Source: Deinococcales bacterium
GTDB lineage: Bacteria > Deinococcota > Deinococci > Deinococcales > JAAFIG01
Direction: 5' to 3'
Assembly: GCA_013298595.1 (NCBI GenBank)
Contig: JAAFIG010000024.1
Location: 1-55,208, forward strand
Length of the DNA: 55,208 nt
The notes under the pieces were generated by a model. It was not told where the DNA came from. It worked only from the letters and a program-made list of their open reading frames with translations, and did no database searches. Below, in pieces: positions 42,554-50,888 of the stretch; positions within the stretch are counted from its first letter, which is position 1, and every line of letters starts with the position of its first letter. Both the position numbers and the translations under genes were made by a program.

Positions 42554-43579
42554 ATGCAGCGTAATCTCCGTCTTACCCTCGAGCCTTGGAGTCCAGAATA
42601 CGACACCAGTCTCCATGCCGACCCTAGCGAAACCAATTCGCTTGAGGATGTCGAACTCGAGGTCGAATACAGTGTTTGGGGTAAAGTTCACCCAGCCGAT
42701 TACCGAGTGGATTTTAGTCAGATTTACTTTATAGATGGGCGACGTAGGCTCGAGGGACGGGTTTGGAACACCCTTGATGGTGGTGTGATTGCTCCTGGTT
42801 TGCTCGGTACATATGCGGTTGGCGCTGTCACCACCAAGCACGATACCCTCACGCCTGCCAAAGTGGTAGACCGAGTGCTCGAGCGAGTGCTGATTTTATC
42901 GGGTGGAATTGGCGAGGATTTGATTATCGAAAAACGTGGTCATGAGTACGGCGATTTGTACTATAAATTTGAACCACTCAACGATACCCAGAACCTCGAG
43001 AATGCCTTGGTGCAACGCCTACAATTTTTGATGCGAGATGCCGAAGATAAACTGGCAGCAGGTTTGCCGCTCGAGCAAGCTTTACTGATACTTGATGGAC
43101 CCTTACAACGCCGAGCACCAGATCGCAGTTTGGGATACGTCAAATCGATTCACACCATGTACGTTGCAGGCAAAGAACTCGAGGTTTTACGCCAACTCGA
43201 ACGTGGTGAACGCACGCCAATTTTTCGTATTGGCAGCCGAATACTGCCAAGGTACAGTTGGTATGTGCGTCTCGAGAACACTCCAGAGTACATCCAACCA
43301 TTTGCAGGACTGGTGCGCCTCGAAGTCCGCGACAGCATGGGTTTGGAATGGGCTAAAACCATTGCCGATTGGAGTTGCCGAGTGCTACCACGGTATAGCG
43401 CCAAAGCCTTCCGTGACCCTCGAGCACCACAACAACTGATGCCAATAGCCTTCCTCGAGTCTGACCTTGGCAGAAGAATGGGTGATATGAGCATTATTCG
43501 CCGTAGAATTCAAGCGTTCCTTAAAAGCCAAAACACTCGAGAACCAGAAACCTTAGCACCTCGAGAAAATATCAATTAA
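42554..43579 (+). CDS. nurA: NurA-domain nuclease
   Basis: 341 aa. NurA features: [20 protein letters not shown] (metal-binding Asp near residue 65 of the core strand), [14 protein letters not shown] (second Asp motif), and a C-terminal segment with LEVRDSMG and [18 protein letters not shown]. With HerA it forms the end-resection machine in archaea and in Deinococcus-Thermus. Start ATG 42554 is supported by the promoter box; the frame back to 42344 is a shadow. HerA follows 50 bases on. Confidence 0.88.
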   Translation: MQRNLRLTLEPWSPEYDTSLHADPSETNSLEDVELEVEYSVWGKVHPADYRVDFSQIYFIDGRRRLEGRVWNTLDGGVIAPGLLGTYAVGAVTTKHDTLTPAKVVDRVLERVLILSGGIGEDLIIEKRGHEYGDLYYKFEPLNDTQNLENALVQRLQFLMRDAEDKLAAGLPLEQALLILDGPLQRRAPDRSLGYVKSIHTMYVAGKELEVLRQLERGERTPIFRIGSRILPRYSWYVRLENTPEYIQPFAGLVRLEVRDSMGLEWAKTIADWSCRVLPRYSAKAFRDPRAPQQLMPIAFLESDLGRRMGDMSIIRRRIQAFLKSQNTREPETLAPRENIN

Positions 43580-43580
43580 A

Positions 43581-43605
43581 CCGTAGCGGCGAGGTATGCC
43601 TTGCC
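43581..43605. repeat. Dispersed palindromic repeat, copy i, between nurA and herA
   Basis: CCGTAGCGGCGAGGTATGCC then TTGCC(C), flanked by AACGATTC. It starts one base after the nurA stop and occupies most of the gap. Confidence 0.65.
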
Positions 43606-43629
43606 CAACGATTCAGCGAATGGAGAACC

Positions 43630-45432
43630 ATGAACCCCTTACAACCAGTTGGCATGATACTAGGCACAAAAGATAGCGCTCCACTCGAGTTTTGGGTAGG
43701 GGTTAACGAAGGGCAGATGTTGCAACTCGATGATCTGGTAGTGGTTAAAACCCGTAAACCGCTCGAGGGGACAAATGAATTTATTTCGTTTTATGGTGTC
43801 GTAGATAGTGTGCGTAAACTTCATGAAGGTGTGCAATTTGACTCAGATACCAGACTTGCGCTCGAGGGAACAATTCCAGTCAATGTTTCCTATGCCGCGC
43901 ATGTGATCGTCACCCGAGTTGACCCTGAAGAATTTGTGCCCCCTCACCCAGGCGACGAAGTTTGGCACGCAATTGGTAAAGAACTCGAGATGGCGTTGTA
44001 TCAAGACCGAATGGAATCGGTGATGCCAGCAGGTGTACTTCGCAATGGGCAACCTGCTTACCTCAATTTTGCTTTTCTAAACGGCGAGAACGGCGCACAT
44101 GTCAATATCTCAGGTGTTTCTGGCGTAGCAACCAAAACCAGTTATGCCCTATTTTTGCTATATAGCATTTTTAATTCTGATGCGCTGGGTTTAGAAAAAT
44201 CTAATTCTCGAGCGGTAATTTTTAATGTCAAAGGTGAAGATTTACTGTTTTTAGATCAGGAAAACTCAAAATTTAAAGACCGAGAAGCAAAGCAAAGCGC
44301 GGCTCGAGGTTTACCACATGATCGTTATACCGCCTGTGGTTTACCCGCAACTCCATTTCAAGATGTGCAATTTCTTGCGCCGAATATTGGTACAGAAGGT
44401 GTGATTACCCACGGTTCATCACAACGCGGACAAGGAATTGTGCCTTACCTCTGGACAATCAAACAATTTGCCCTCGAGCGATTACTGCCATATTGTTTTG
44501 CAGACCGTGATGCCAGCCTCAACCTAGGATTTTTAATCGGACAAATCGAAGAGCGATTATTCAAACTGGCAGCCCAACAAGACTCAAGTACCCCGCATAT
44601 TCTGGTAGATGATTGGTCAAGGGAAGACATCGCCGAAATAGACGAGAACATCGAATTTAACAGCCTTGGTAAAGCCAAACTGACCAGTTTTACACAACTA
44701 ATTGCGTACCTCGAGTACAAGCTCATCGAACAAAACGATGGCGAGGGCGACCCGCGCTGGTCGGGCAAACAACCCAGTGGAACGCGTCAAGCTTTTGTCC
44801 GCCGTTTACGTGGTGTGGTCAAGCACCTCAATCCGTTGATACGTGGTGATCTCGAGGCATCTCGAGCCGCAGGGTATCGCCCAGACCCAATGCGAAATCA
44901 GTTATCGGTGGTGGATATTCACGGTTTGCACAGCCATGCTCAAATGTTTGTGGTTGGTGTAATTCTCAAGCAACTATTTGAAGACAAAGAACGCAAAGGG
45001 CGAACACCCTATGTTTTTGTGGTGCTGGATGAGTTAAACAAATACGCGCCTCGAGATGGTGAAAGCCCAATTAAAGATGTGTTGCTCGATATTGCCGAAC
45101 GTGGACGCAGCCTTGGCATAATTCTGATAGGCGCACAGCAAACAGCCTCTGAAGTCGAACGACGCATTGTTTCAAATGCCAGTATTCGCGTGGTGGGGCG
45201 CTTAGACCCCGCCGAAGCCGAACGCCCAGAGTATCGGTTTTTACCCGGCGCTTTTAGAATGCGTTCAGGAATTTTGCAACCCGGTACAATGATTGTTTCT
45301 CAACCAGAAGTGCCAAGCCCTGTGATGGTGACATTCCCATTTCCCGCATGGGCAACCCGCCGCGATGAGGTGAAAGACATGCCAACCACTCGAGAAGAAG
45401 CCGAGAAAAAAGCAGCAGATTGGTTATCGTAA
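43630..45432 (+). CDS. herA: HerA-type hexameric ATPase
   Basis: 600 aa. N-terminal HAS-barrel-like domain (about residues 1-110), then the HerA/FtsK ATPase. The P-loop is unusual, [10 protein letters not shown] instead of GxTGSGKS, yet keeps Lys-Thr. Walker B is [15 protein letters not shown] (about residues 465-479), followed by the arginine-rich sensor region [20 protein letters not shown]. It translocates DNA and activates NurA. GGAGAACC upstream of ATG 43630 gives a weak ribosome site. Confidence 0.88.
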   Translation: MNPLQPVGMILGTKDSAPLEFWVGVNEGQMLQLDDLVVVKTRKPLEGTNEFISFYGVVDSVRKLHEGVQFDSDTRLALEGTIPVNVSYAAHVIVTRVDPEEFVPPHPGDEVWHAIGKELEMALYQDRMESVMPAGVLRNGQPAYLNFAFLNGENGAHVNISGVSGVATKTSYALFLLYSIFNSDALGLEKSNSRAVIFNVKGEDLLFLDQENSKFKDREAKQSAARGLPHDRYTACGLPATPFQDVQFLAPNIGTEGVITHGSSQRGQGIVPYLWTIKQFALERLLPYCFADRDASLNLGFLIGQIEERLFKLAAQQDSSTPHILVDDWSREDIAEIDENIEFNSLGKAKLTSFTQLIAYLEYKLIEQNDGEGDPRWSGKQPSGTRQAFVRRLRGVVKHLNPLIRGDLEASRAAGYRPDPMRNQLSVVDIHGLHSHAQMFVVGVILKQLFEDKERKGRTPYVFVVLDELNKYAPRDGESPIKDVLLDIAERGRSLGIILIGAQQTASEVERRIVSNASIRVVGRLDPAEAERPEYRFLPGAFRMRSGILQPGTMIVSQPEVPSPVMVTFPFPAWATRRDEVKDMPTTREEAEKKAADWLS

Positions 45433-45445
45433 CTCGAGAATCGTG

Positions 45446-45451
45446 TAGACT
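45446..45451 (+). promoter_or_regulatory. Leaderless -10 box of the Phd-type antitoxin gene
   Basis: TAGACT ends 6 bases before ATG 45458. Confidence 0.55.
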
Positions 45452-45457
45452 TATTGC

Positions 45458-45718
45458 ATGAACGCTATTACTACCCAAGAAGCTGGCAAAGACCTCGAAG
45501 CCTTGGTGCATTCCGTAATTCAGAGTATTGAGCCAACTATTATAATTGCCCAAGATGGTTCTAAAGTGGTTGTGATGCCTATTGAGGAGTACAATTCGCT
45601 CAGTGAAACGGATTATTTGTTTTCTAACACAAAAACAACTGCTAAACTCCGCCGAGCGCTTGAGCAAGTGCAAAATAACCAAGTTGTGAGCAAAACCCTA
45701 GCCGAACTTGACTTATGA
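45458..45718 (+). CDS. Phd/YefM-family antitoxin
   Basis: 86 aa. Phd/YefM fold: MNAITTQEAGKDLEALV, then EPTIIIAQDGSKVVVMPIEEYNSLSETDYLFS, the typical strand-helix plan with the Glu-Tyr-x-Ser-Leu-x-Glu-Thr segment. Its C-terminal helix would wrap the toxin. The only downstream reading frame is a 45-codon remnant, so it may be an orphan antitoxin. No CTCGAG lies between 45439 and 45956. The usual function is repression of its own operon and neutralising a YoeB/Doc-type toxin. Confidence 0.88.
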   Translation: MNAITTQEAGKDLEALVHSVIQSIEPTIIIAQDGSKVVVMPIEEYNSLSETDYLFSNTKTTAKLRRALEQVQNNQVVSKTLAELDL

Positions 45719-45852
45719 ACTTTGTCGTTACTGATGGCTTGGGTAGCACGTCATGGACTTTCCAGCAACGCAAAAAGAGATTGAGAAAGCCACATCCGAT
45801 TGGCTCAATTCGAGTAACATTCCTTGTTAAACAAGTCCTTTTCATAGTGTAA
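45715..45852 (+). pseudogene. Possible remnant of a YoeB/Txe-type toxin gene
   Basis: 45 codons, ATG 45715 overlapping the antitoxin stop by ATGA exactly as in two-gene toxin-antitoxin units. It reads NFVVTDG, then W-T-F-Q-Q-R-K-K-R-L-R-K. The order Trp...Gln-Gln...Lys-Lys-x-Leu recalls the N-terminal helix of YoeB (W..WQ..DKK.L), but the protein is less than half normal length and diverges after residue 30. I read it as a broken or degraded toxin gene. A chance frame is possible. Confidence 0.4.
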
Positions 45853-46326
45853 ATTGAATCGTTTGCTAATTTTCACTTCATTCCAGCTGTCTATTTTTTC
45901 ATTTACACCTGAATACTCAGCTGCACCCATTTGCTCAGTCATACAGACTCGTAATTCTCGAGATGAAAGCCAGCGAAAGGTAGCAAGTTGAGAATTTGTG
46001 GCATCCACATAAATTTTTGTCTTAGCCATTTCTTTACCCTCTAAAAAACGAGCCAATTCAATCGTATAAATGTAATCTCCAAAGGCACAATAAGTGGCTA
46101 ATTCTCGAGCAGTAAATCTGATTCTAACTTGGCTAGAATCAGGAGAGTAAGCCTCTTTTTCGATATTTGTTCTACAAGATGGCTGTGATGCAAACAAAAA
46201 GATCGGAACTAAAGCAAACAAAACAAAAAACATTACAAATGTTAAAAACCCGCCAACTAAAAAATTTCTGAAACTCTTCCAAGAAATAATCAGAACCGCA
46301 AAAGTTGATTTGCTATGTTTTATCAT
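45805..46326 (-). CDS. Membrane-anchored protein of unknown function
   Basis: 173 aa. One membrane helix (about residues 24-46) after a basic N-terminus, then an extracytoplasmic domain with four Cys (PSCRTN, ATYCAFG, RVCMTEQ, NKECYSN) and SPDSSQVRIRF...YTIELARF. Looks like a small disulfide-stabilised domain; family not recognised. Its 3' end overlaps the toxin remnant by 48 bases on the opposite strand. The composition is AT-rich, like the rest of this island. Confidence 0.6.
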   Translation of the reverse strand: MIKHSKSTFAVLIISWKSFRNFLVGGFLTFVMFFVLFALVPIFLFASQPSCRTNIEKEAYSPDSSQVRIRFTARELATYCAFGDYIYTIELARFLEGKEMAKTKIYVDATNSQLATFRWLSSRELRVCMTEQMGAAEYSGVNEKIDSWNEVKISKRFNLHYEKDLFNKECYSN

Positions 46327-46505
46327 TGTAGTAATGGAATACGAGGCAAGACACAGAATCGTTCCAAGAAGCGTAGTTTGGGCGGGTAAGGCGAGTGTCG
46401 TGTAGCTTTGCCCATCTTTTCAGTATCCACCAAGAACATGAAATCGCCTTAGCATTCTGCCTAATCTATTGCTTGTGCTGTCTTTCAAACCACTTTCGAG
46501 CTTTG

Positions 46506-46913
46506 CTACATCAAGATTGTAAATCCAGCTTGCACAAAATGCTTATCCGAAGTCAGCACTTCTTGAATGCTATCGCTTTCCATAATCACCATGCTCATGC
46601 AATCGGTTAGGCTGTAACCTTTGTCTTGTCTGTCTTCAAATCTCTCTAATCCAAGGTAAAACCAGTATTTCCCATGATAAATAAAGTTAACATCCTTGCG
46701 GTTCATCACAGCTTTGACAAGGGTCAGTGCTTCACGTCGCAAATAGTCGCCACGTTCAGAGTAGTAATTGAGAACTTCGGTCAGAACAGCATCGGTTGTG
46801 ACCAATTGCGCTCCTCGTACACTTTCAAGGGCGTCTCGGGCTTTTTGATGGTTTTGGTCTCGAGGGTTAATCAAAGAAACTAGAAAGGCAGCATCTATAA
46901 ATACTGTCCTCAT
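46506..46913 (-). CDS. PIN-domain toxin (VapC-like)
   Basis: 135 aa. PIN nuclease with acidic residues in order: Asp7 (VFIDAAFLV), Glu45-region (TTDAVLTEVLNYY), Asp near 103 (SLTDCMSM), and Ser-Asp near 121 (LTSDKHFVQAG). PIN toxins cleave RNA. It starts one base inside the stop of the small upstream gene (TAATG), the usual antitoxin-toxin coupling. Full length. CTCGAG is absent from 46110 to 46858. Confidence 0.88.
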   Translation of the reverse strand: MRTVFIDAAFLVSLINPRDQNHQKARDALESVRGAQLVTTDAVLTEVLNYYSERGDYLRREALTLVKAVMNRKDVNFIYHGKYWFYLGLERFEDRQDKGYSLTDCMSMVIMESDSIQEVLTSDKHFVQAGFTILM

Positions 46914-47083
46914 TATTGCTTAGGCGCTCCATAGAGATAGTGGTCTAAGTTCTCTCCACCATCTTGTGGAAGTTTCTCGAGTTCAGCAGCAGGGGCTTCT
47001 CTGGCAATACGGTCTGCCATTTCGAGCAGGAAATCAACAGTGCTTTGCTGGTTCTCTTGGGTTTTGGGTGAAGTTGGAATCAT
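46913..47083 (-). CDS. Short antitoxin-like partner of the PIN toxin
   Basis: 56 aa (MIPTSPKTQENQ...). Overlaps the PIN gene by one base (TAATG). Sequence: an N-terminal Ser/Thr/Gln tail, a helix VDFLLEMADRIAREAP, then AAELEKLPQDGGENLDHYLYG and a Pro-Lys-Gln end. The ending with (H)DHYLYG and a lysine is the pattern of small proteins next to PIN toxins in cyanobacteria. No DNA-binding fold is visible, so it probably blocks the toxin by wrapping its active site. TACAAT 6 bases before the ATG supports this start. Confidence 0.8.
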   Translation of the reverse strand: MIPTSPKTQENQQSTVDFLLEMADRIAREAPAAELEKLPQDGGENLDHYLYGAPKQ

Positions 47084-47089
47084 GCCAAC

Positions 47090-47095
47090 ATTGTA
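47090..47095 (-). promoter_or_regulatory. Leaderless -10 box of the PIN antitoxin-toxin pair
   Basis: TACAAT on the minus strand, 6 bases before ATG 47083. Confidence 0.6.
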
Positions 47096-47106
47096 GCGCT
47101 TCGTAA

Positions 47107-47171
47107 GAAAATCACAAGTAGTACAAAACAGGTTTGCTCGAATACTTCAGTGTTTTGCTACTTGTATTTTC
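47107..47171. repeat. Long imperfect inverted repeat beside the toxin-antitoxin pair
   Basis: GAAAATCACAAGTAGTACAA (47107-47126, continuing AAC) and GTTTTGCTACTTGTATTTTC (47152-47171) are inverted with three small indels. It lies between the promoter of the PIN pair and the stop of the membrane protein gene, so it may terminate the latter, or be the edge of an inserted module. Confidence 0.5.
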
Positions 47172-47202
47172 TCGAGCGTGCCATTGTCCTTCGCGTTCGT
47201 CC

Positions 47203-48123
47203 TCACTTGGTTGTTGCATCTTGCCCATCGGCGAAGCTTTTTGCGCGTTGCCGCGCTTTTTGCAGCACCAACCAGAACATACTTAAAATAATGCCTGCTA
47301 CTAAAAATAATCCTGGGTATTCCACCACGGCTTTCCAAGCGGCTGGCTCGAGTTGAAAAAAAGCTGTTAAGGCTAATGCCCAGCCCGATACAGCAGCAAT
47401 GACCAATGGTGGGACTCGAGGTAAATTTATTTTGGGTAGTGCGTTTGGCTCGAGGGTGGTGAATAAAAAGCCGATGAATAAGATGGTGACGCCGATCATG
47501 CGTCCGATGGCTTCGAGGTAGTCTATGCCGAAGCGGTTGAGGCTCGAGACTCCTGCAAGAATAAACCCTGCAATGGCTATTAGCAGTGTGCCGATGGCGC
47601 GTGGGCGTTGGCTGCGCCAAAGGGCAAGGCTTGAGTAAACTGCGCCGCCGACCAGCCAGAAAGTGCCGTATAAGTTAAAAGGTATTGTCCAGAATCGGGG
47701 GGTGGCAAAGCCAAGTTCTTGAATGTCTGGGAAGGCTGTGCCTTTAGCGGAAAAGGCTGTCTCGAGTAGTTTAAGGTTGATGGGTGCGTTAAGAACGATA
47801 ATGGCACTGATTATCATAGCTACTGTGATAACTTCGAGTAAGCGTTGTGTCCAGACTTGTTTGTTCAGTAGCATCAATGTGCCATGCCCAAGTAGGGTTA
47901 CGCCGTGCATTGCGCCAAAAAAGTACCAGATACGGTAGCCGTTGTCGTTCCAACTGCCTTGTGCTCGAGCGATGGTTTCGGCACTGACAGCAATGGCAAA
48001 ACTGGCGATGCCGAGTGTCCAGAGGAGTTGATGGGTTTTGTTGCGTTCACGGTATTGCTGGTAGGTCAATAGTACAAAGAGCCAACTGATGGCACTGGCT
48101 AGGCTCGAGAAGATCAGTTCCAC
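47203..48123 (-). CDS. Multi-spanning membrane protein of unknown function
   Basis: 306 aa from GTG 48123 (start uncertain; the frame runs open to 48273 without a good start). About nine membrane helices with short loops and few charges. In the second loop a conserved-looking GYRIWYFFGAMHGVTLLGHGTLML contains two His in helix context. The C-terminus (RQRAKSFADGQDATTK) is basic. Function unknown; no family recognised. Confidence 0.55.
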   Translation of the reverse strand: MELIFSSLASAISWLFVLLTYQQYRERNKTHQLLWTLGIASFAIAVSAETIARAQGSWNDNGYRIWYFFGAMHGVTLLGHGTLMLLNKQVWTQRLLEVITVAMIISAIIVLNAPINLKLLETAFSAKGTAFPDIQELGFATPRFWTIPFNLYGTFWLVGGAVYSSLALWRSQRPRAIGTLLIAIAGFILAGVSSLNRFGIDYLEAIGRMIGVTILFIGFLFTTLEPNALPKINLPRVPPLVIAAVSGWALALTAFFQLEPAAWKAVVEYPGLFLVAGIILSMFWLVLQKARQRAKSFADGQDATTK

Positions 48124-48372
48124 AAATTGTATTGTGCTGGTTTTTGAACAGGGAAATGTCCTTATTTTGTATAATCTTTGATGAAAGTTTTGTTGTTGGA
48201 AGCATTCCCATAACAACACATTTTTTGTCATAGCGCAGCCTAGCGCCCAAAGAATTTGTAACCAAGATGACAAGAAAATGAAATTTAGCTTGTCCAGAAC
48301 GTAGGGGAAACGTTTCCAAATTGTAGTCTAAGCCATTGCTAGTAGTGGTATCAAAGCATTATCATTTTAGGC
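48124..48372. other. Intergenic region between divergent genes
   Basis: About 250 bases, AT-rich, no convincing gene. It holds the promoters of the membrane protein (minus) and of the LON-domain gene (plus). Confidence 0.4.
48360..48365 (+). promoter_or_regulatory. Leaderless -10 box of the LON-domain gene
   Basis: TATCAT ends 7 bases before ATG 48373. Confidence 0.5.
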
Positions 48373-48984
48373 ATGGAGATTCCACTTTTTCCGGTTGGAG
48401 AAATCGTGTTGTTGCCGGGCATGGCACTCCCTTTGCATGTCTTTGAATCACGTTATCGTGAACTGCTAGGGCGTGTTCGTCAAACCCGAGAACCATTCGG
48501 TATTCCCTGTGTCTTACCCGCCAATACACCCGCTGGTTTTGGAGGCGCAAGCCGCGAACCAGAAGCCAGAATCGCTCGAGTTGCGACCTTAGCCCATTTG
48601 GTTGATGTCAGTTACAACCCCGATGGCACAGCTGATATTGTTGTGGTTGGTGGCGAACGGGTTAAAATTCTGGATATCAATAACGAAAAATACCCTTACT
48701 CTTGTGCTCAAGCTCAATTAGACCCACTCGAGCCAAGCAATCCGCAATGGACAAAAGCAATTGCTCGAGATGTGCTGGAAAAATTCTTAACCAGAATGCA
48801 AACCAAATTTGGTGATGTTTCCAACGAAGTGCCTGAAGATATGCTCTTAAAAGCTTCGTTTGTAGCTGCTAACTTACGTTTGTCGGGAATGGATGCTCAG
48901 CGTGTGCTCGAGGCTAAGAATTTATTTGAACGTTTTGAAATTTTATCTGAATTTGTTGGTGTGCCAAAGAAATTACTGAACTAA
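48373..48984 (+). CDS. LON-substrate-binding-domain protein
   Basis: 203 aa: only the N-terminal domain of Lon protease. Opening LFPVGEIVLLPGMALPLHVFESRYRELL matches the LON domain start (Phe-Pro...Leu-Pro-Gly...Pro-Leu-x-(Ile/Val)-Phe-Glu-x-Arg-Tyr). It has no ATPase or protease part. Stand-alone LON proteins probably bind unfolded substrates or adaptors. A strong terminator follows, so it is a single-gene unit. Confidence 0.88.
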   Translation: MEIPLFPVGEIVLLPGMALPLHVFESRYRELLGRVRQTREPFGIPCVLPANTPAGFGGASREPEARIARVATLAHLVDVSYNPDGTADIVVVGGERVKILDINNEKYPYSCAQAQLDPLEPSNPQWTKAIARDVLEKFLTRMQTKFGDVSNEVPEDMLLKASFVAANLRLSGMDAQRVLEAKNLFERFEILSEFVGVPKKLLN

Positions 48985-48994
48985 GGATTGACAG

Positions 48995-49031
48995 AAACGG
49001 AGGAAAGCTTTAGTGGCTTTCCTCCGTTTTT
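48995..49031 (+). terminator. Strong rho-independent terminator
   Basis: AAACGGAGGAAAGC (48995-49008), loop TTTAGTG, GCTTTCCTCCGTTT (49016-49029), then T-run: a 14-bp perfect stem after the LON-domain gene. Confidence 0.9.
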
Positions 49032-49048
49032 GTTTTGGCTTTCTCAAG

Positions 49049-49054
49049 TAAGCT
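49049..49054 (+). promoter_or_regulatory. Leaderless -10 box of the acyl-CoA dehydrogenase gene
   Basis: TAAGCT ends 6 bases before ATG 49061. Confidence 0.55.
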
Positions 49055-49060
49055 TTTGAT

Positions 49061-50206
49061 ATGACTTTGACCGACGATCAACGCGCCATTCTCGAGATGG
49101 TAAAAGATTTTTGCAAATCTGAAATTGTGCCATTGGCAGCTGAATATGATCGTAGTGGGCAATATCCGTGGAAACAATTAACAAAACTTGCCGAGATAGG
49201 TTTACTTGGGGCAAGTGTGCCAGAAACATATGGTGGCGCTGGTATAGATGCCGTTACCTATGCCATGTGCTTAGAGGAAATTTGTAAAGCCGATGCTAGT
49301 GTTGGTGTGATTGTTAGTGTTACCAATGGTTTACCGCAACAAATGCTGTTAAATCATGGTTCGGAAACGCAGAAAAAACGTTGGCTTGAGCCTTTAGCCC
49401 AAGGCAAACACATTGGTGCTTTTTGTTTAACCGAAGCCAGTAGTGGTTCAGATGCCGCTAGTTTGCGAAGTATTGCTACTAAGGATGGTAACGATTGGAT
49501 TCTTAATGGACAAAAAGTGTGGATCACTTCTGGAGGACAAGCCCACACCTACCTTGTGATGGCACGTACCAGTGCCGAACGAGGCTCGAGAGGCATTACT
49601 TGTTTTGTCCTCGAGAAAGGTATGAGTGGTTTAACCTTTGGTAAACCCGAAGAAAAAATGGGTTTACATGCCGCTCATACCACCACAGTCAGTATGGATG
49701 ATGTTCGTATCTCCGACGAGCACCGTATTGGTGCCGAAGGACAAGGGTTAATTATTGCCCTCTCGAGTTTAGATGGTGGACGAATCGGTATTGCTATGCA
49801 AGCCATCGGCATTGCCCAAGCAGCCTTTGAAGCAGCCAGAGATTACGCTTTTGCCCGTGAACAATTTGGCTCGAGATTATCTGAATTTGAAGGCATTAGT
49901 TTTAAAATTGCTGATATGGCAACTCGAATTCATGCTAGTCGGTTACTGGCATTAGATGCTGCTAGTCGCAAAGAAGCAGGTTTAAGTTACAGCAAAGAAG
50001 CTAGTATGGCAAAATTATTTGCGTCCGAAACTGCGAATTTTGTGGCAAAAGAAGCCATCCAGATTTTTGGTGGCAACGGATACAGCCGCGAATACCCAGT
50101 TGAACGCCATTACCGCGATGCCAAAATTACGGAAATTTACGAAGGCACCTCAGAAATTCAGCGTTTGGTCATCTCGAGACAAGTCTTTAAGGACTCAAGG
50201 CAGTAA
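49061..50206 (+). CDS. Acyl-CoA dehydrogenase
   Basis: 381 aa, standard length. Signature 1 is AFCLTEASSGSDAASL (about residues 121-136) and signature 2, near the C-terminus, is EIYEGTSEIQRLVISR with the catalytic Glu in YEGTSE. FAD enzyme of fatty or branched-chain acyl-CoA oxidation; the substrate chain length cannot be read from sequence here. Short-chain type (BCAD/SCAD-like) is likely. Confidence 0.95.
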   Translation: MTLTDDQRAILEMVKDFCKSEIVPLAAEYDRSGQYPWKQLTKLAEIGLLGASVPETYGGAGIDAVTYAMCLEEICKADASVGVIVSVTNGLPQQMLLNHGSETQKKRWLEPLAQGKHIGAFCLTEASSGSDAASLRSIATKDGNDWILNGQKVWITSGGQAHTYLVMARTSAERGSRGITCFVLEKGMSGLTFGKPEEKMGLHAAHTTTVSMDDVRISDEHRIGAEGQGLIIALSSLDGGRIGIAMQAIGIAQAAFEAARDYAFAREQFGSRLSEFEGISFKIADMATRIHASRLLALDAASRKEAGLSYSKEASMAKLFASETANFVAKEAIQIFGGNGYSREYPVERHYRDAKITEIYEGTSEIQRLVISRQVFKDSRQ

Positions 50207-50235
50207 TGAGCCATACGTCTTTGTTGGAGGATTTG

Positions 50236-50252
50236 AAGGGGTATGCCTCGCC
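50236..50252. repeat. Degenerate copy j of the dispersed palindrome
   Basis: GAAGGGGTATGCCTCGCC-like text: the right half of the family after the acyl-CoA dehydrogenase stop; the left half is lost. Confidence 0.45.
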
Positions 50253-50275
50253 AAATTGACCAATGACAATTTTTT
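50253..50275 (+). terminator. Weak terminator candidate after the acyl-CoA dehydrogenase gene
   Basis: AAATTG, loop ACCAATGA, CAATTT followed by further T. The stem is only 6 bp. Confidence 0.35.
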
Positions 50276-50301
50276 AATTTGAATTTGACAGGCAAGACTT
50301 A

Positions 50302-50751
50302 TTAGGCAAATTCAAACGATTCTTTGATGATCGGTTTACTCAGCACCACACTGGTGCGAGTTGCACCAAACATTCCAAGTCTTTCTATCCAGCTTTGCAA
50401 TTCGGCAATGTCTTGCATAATCACTCGAGCCACAAAACTCGAATCGCCTGTGACAAAGTAACACTCTCGGATTTGTTGTTGTTGTTTGGCAAACTCAAGG
50501 ACTTTTGGGTACGAAGTTGGGTTGGTTTTGACTTCGATTAATGCCATGACATTAAATCCGAGTTTCTCGAGATCGAGTTTGACACTAAAACCTTGAATAA
50601 TGCCAGCATCCTCGAGTTTGCGAATGCGTTCGATGATGGTTGGTGTGCTCAGTCCGATGCGTCGGGCAAGTTCGTTATAACTAATACGTCCTTCGGTTTG
50701 CAGGATCTCGAGAATTTGGCTGTTGTACTGATCTAAAAGTTCATGAACCAT
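50302..50751 (-). CDS. Lrp/AsnC-family regulator
   Basis: 149 aa. N-terminal helix-turn-helix (ISYNELARRIGLSTPTIIERIRKLEDAGII) and C-terminal RAM/effector domain (ALIEVKTNPTSYPKVLEF, CYFVTGDSSFVARVIMQD). ATG 50751 has TAAAAT seven bases ahead. Divergent from alanine dehydrogenase with 137 bases between starts. In mycobacteria an Lrp-type AldR controls the neighbouring ald, so this one probably senses alanine and controls ald. Confidence 0.9.
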   Translation of the reverse strand: MVHELLDQYNSQILEILQTEGRISYNELARRIGLSTPTIIERIRKLEDAGIIQGFSVKLDLEKLGFNVMALIEVKTNPTSYPKVLEFAKQQQQIRECYFVTGDSSFVARVIMQDIAELQSWIERLGMFGATRTSVVLSKPIIKESFEFA

Positions 50752-50888
50752 AAAACCTATTTTAGCAAACAATCATTAAATTTTTTTGGCTTAACACTTT
50801 ATAAATCTTCTTCTCGAGGAGATACTTCTTTACTATCATAAGATTATCAAAAAGATCATGGCTGACAAAACAGCGCAAAGGAGTTTTT
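50752..50888. promoter_or_regulatory. Divergent promoter region lrp / ald
   Basis: AT-rich gap with TAAAAT (50759-50764, minus, for the regulator) and, for ald, box-like TATCAT or TATAAA sequences. The ald start has AAAGGAG, so unlike many neighbours it is not leaderless. Likely binding sites for the regulator, but no clean operator is seen. One CTCGAG copy is present. Confidence 0.5.

Noticed and set aside
46327-46505. Degenerate palindrome GGCGGGTAAGGCGAG near 46380
   Set aside because: Only a partial match to the dispersed family with no second arm; not listed as a copy.
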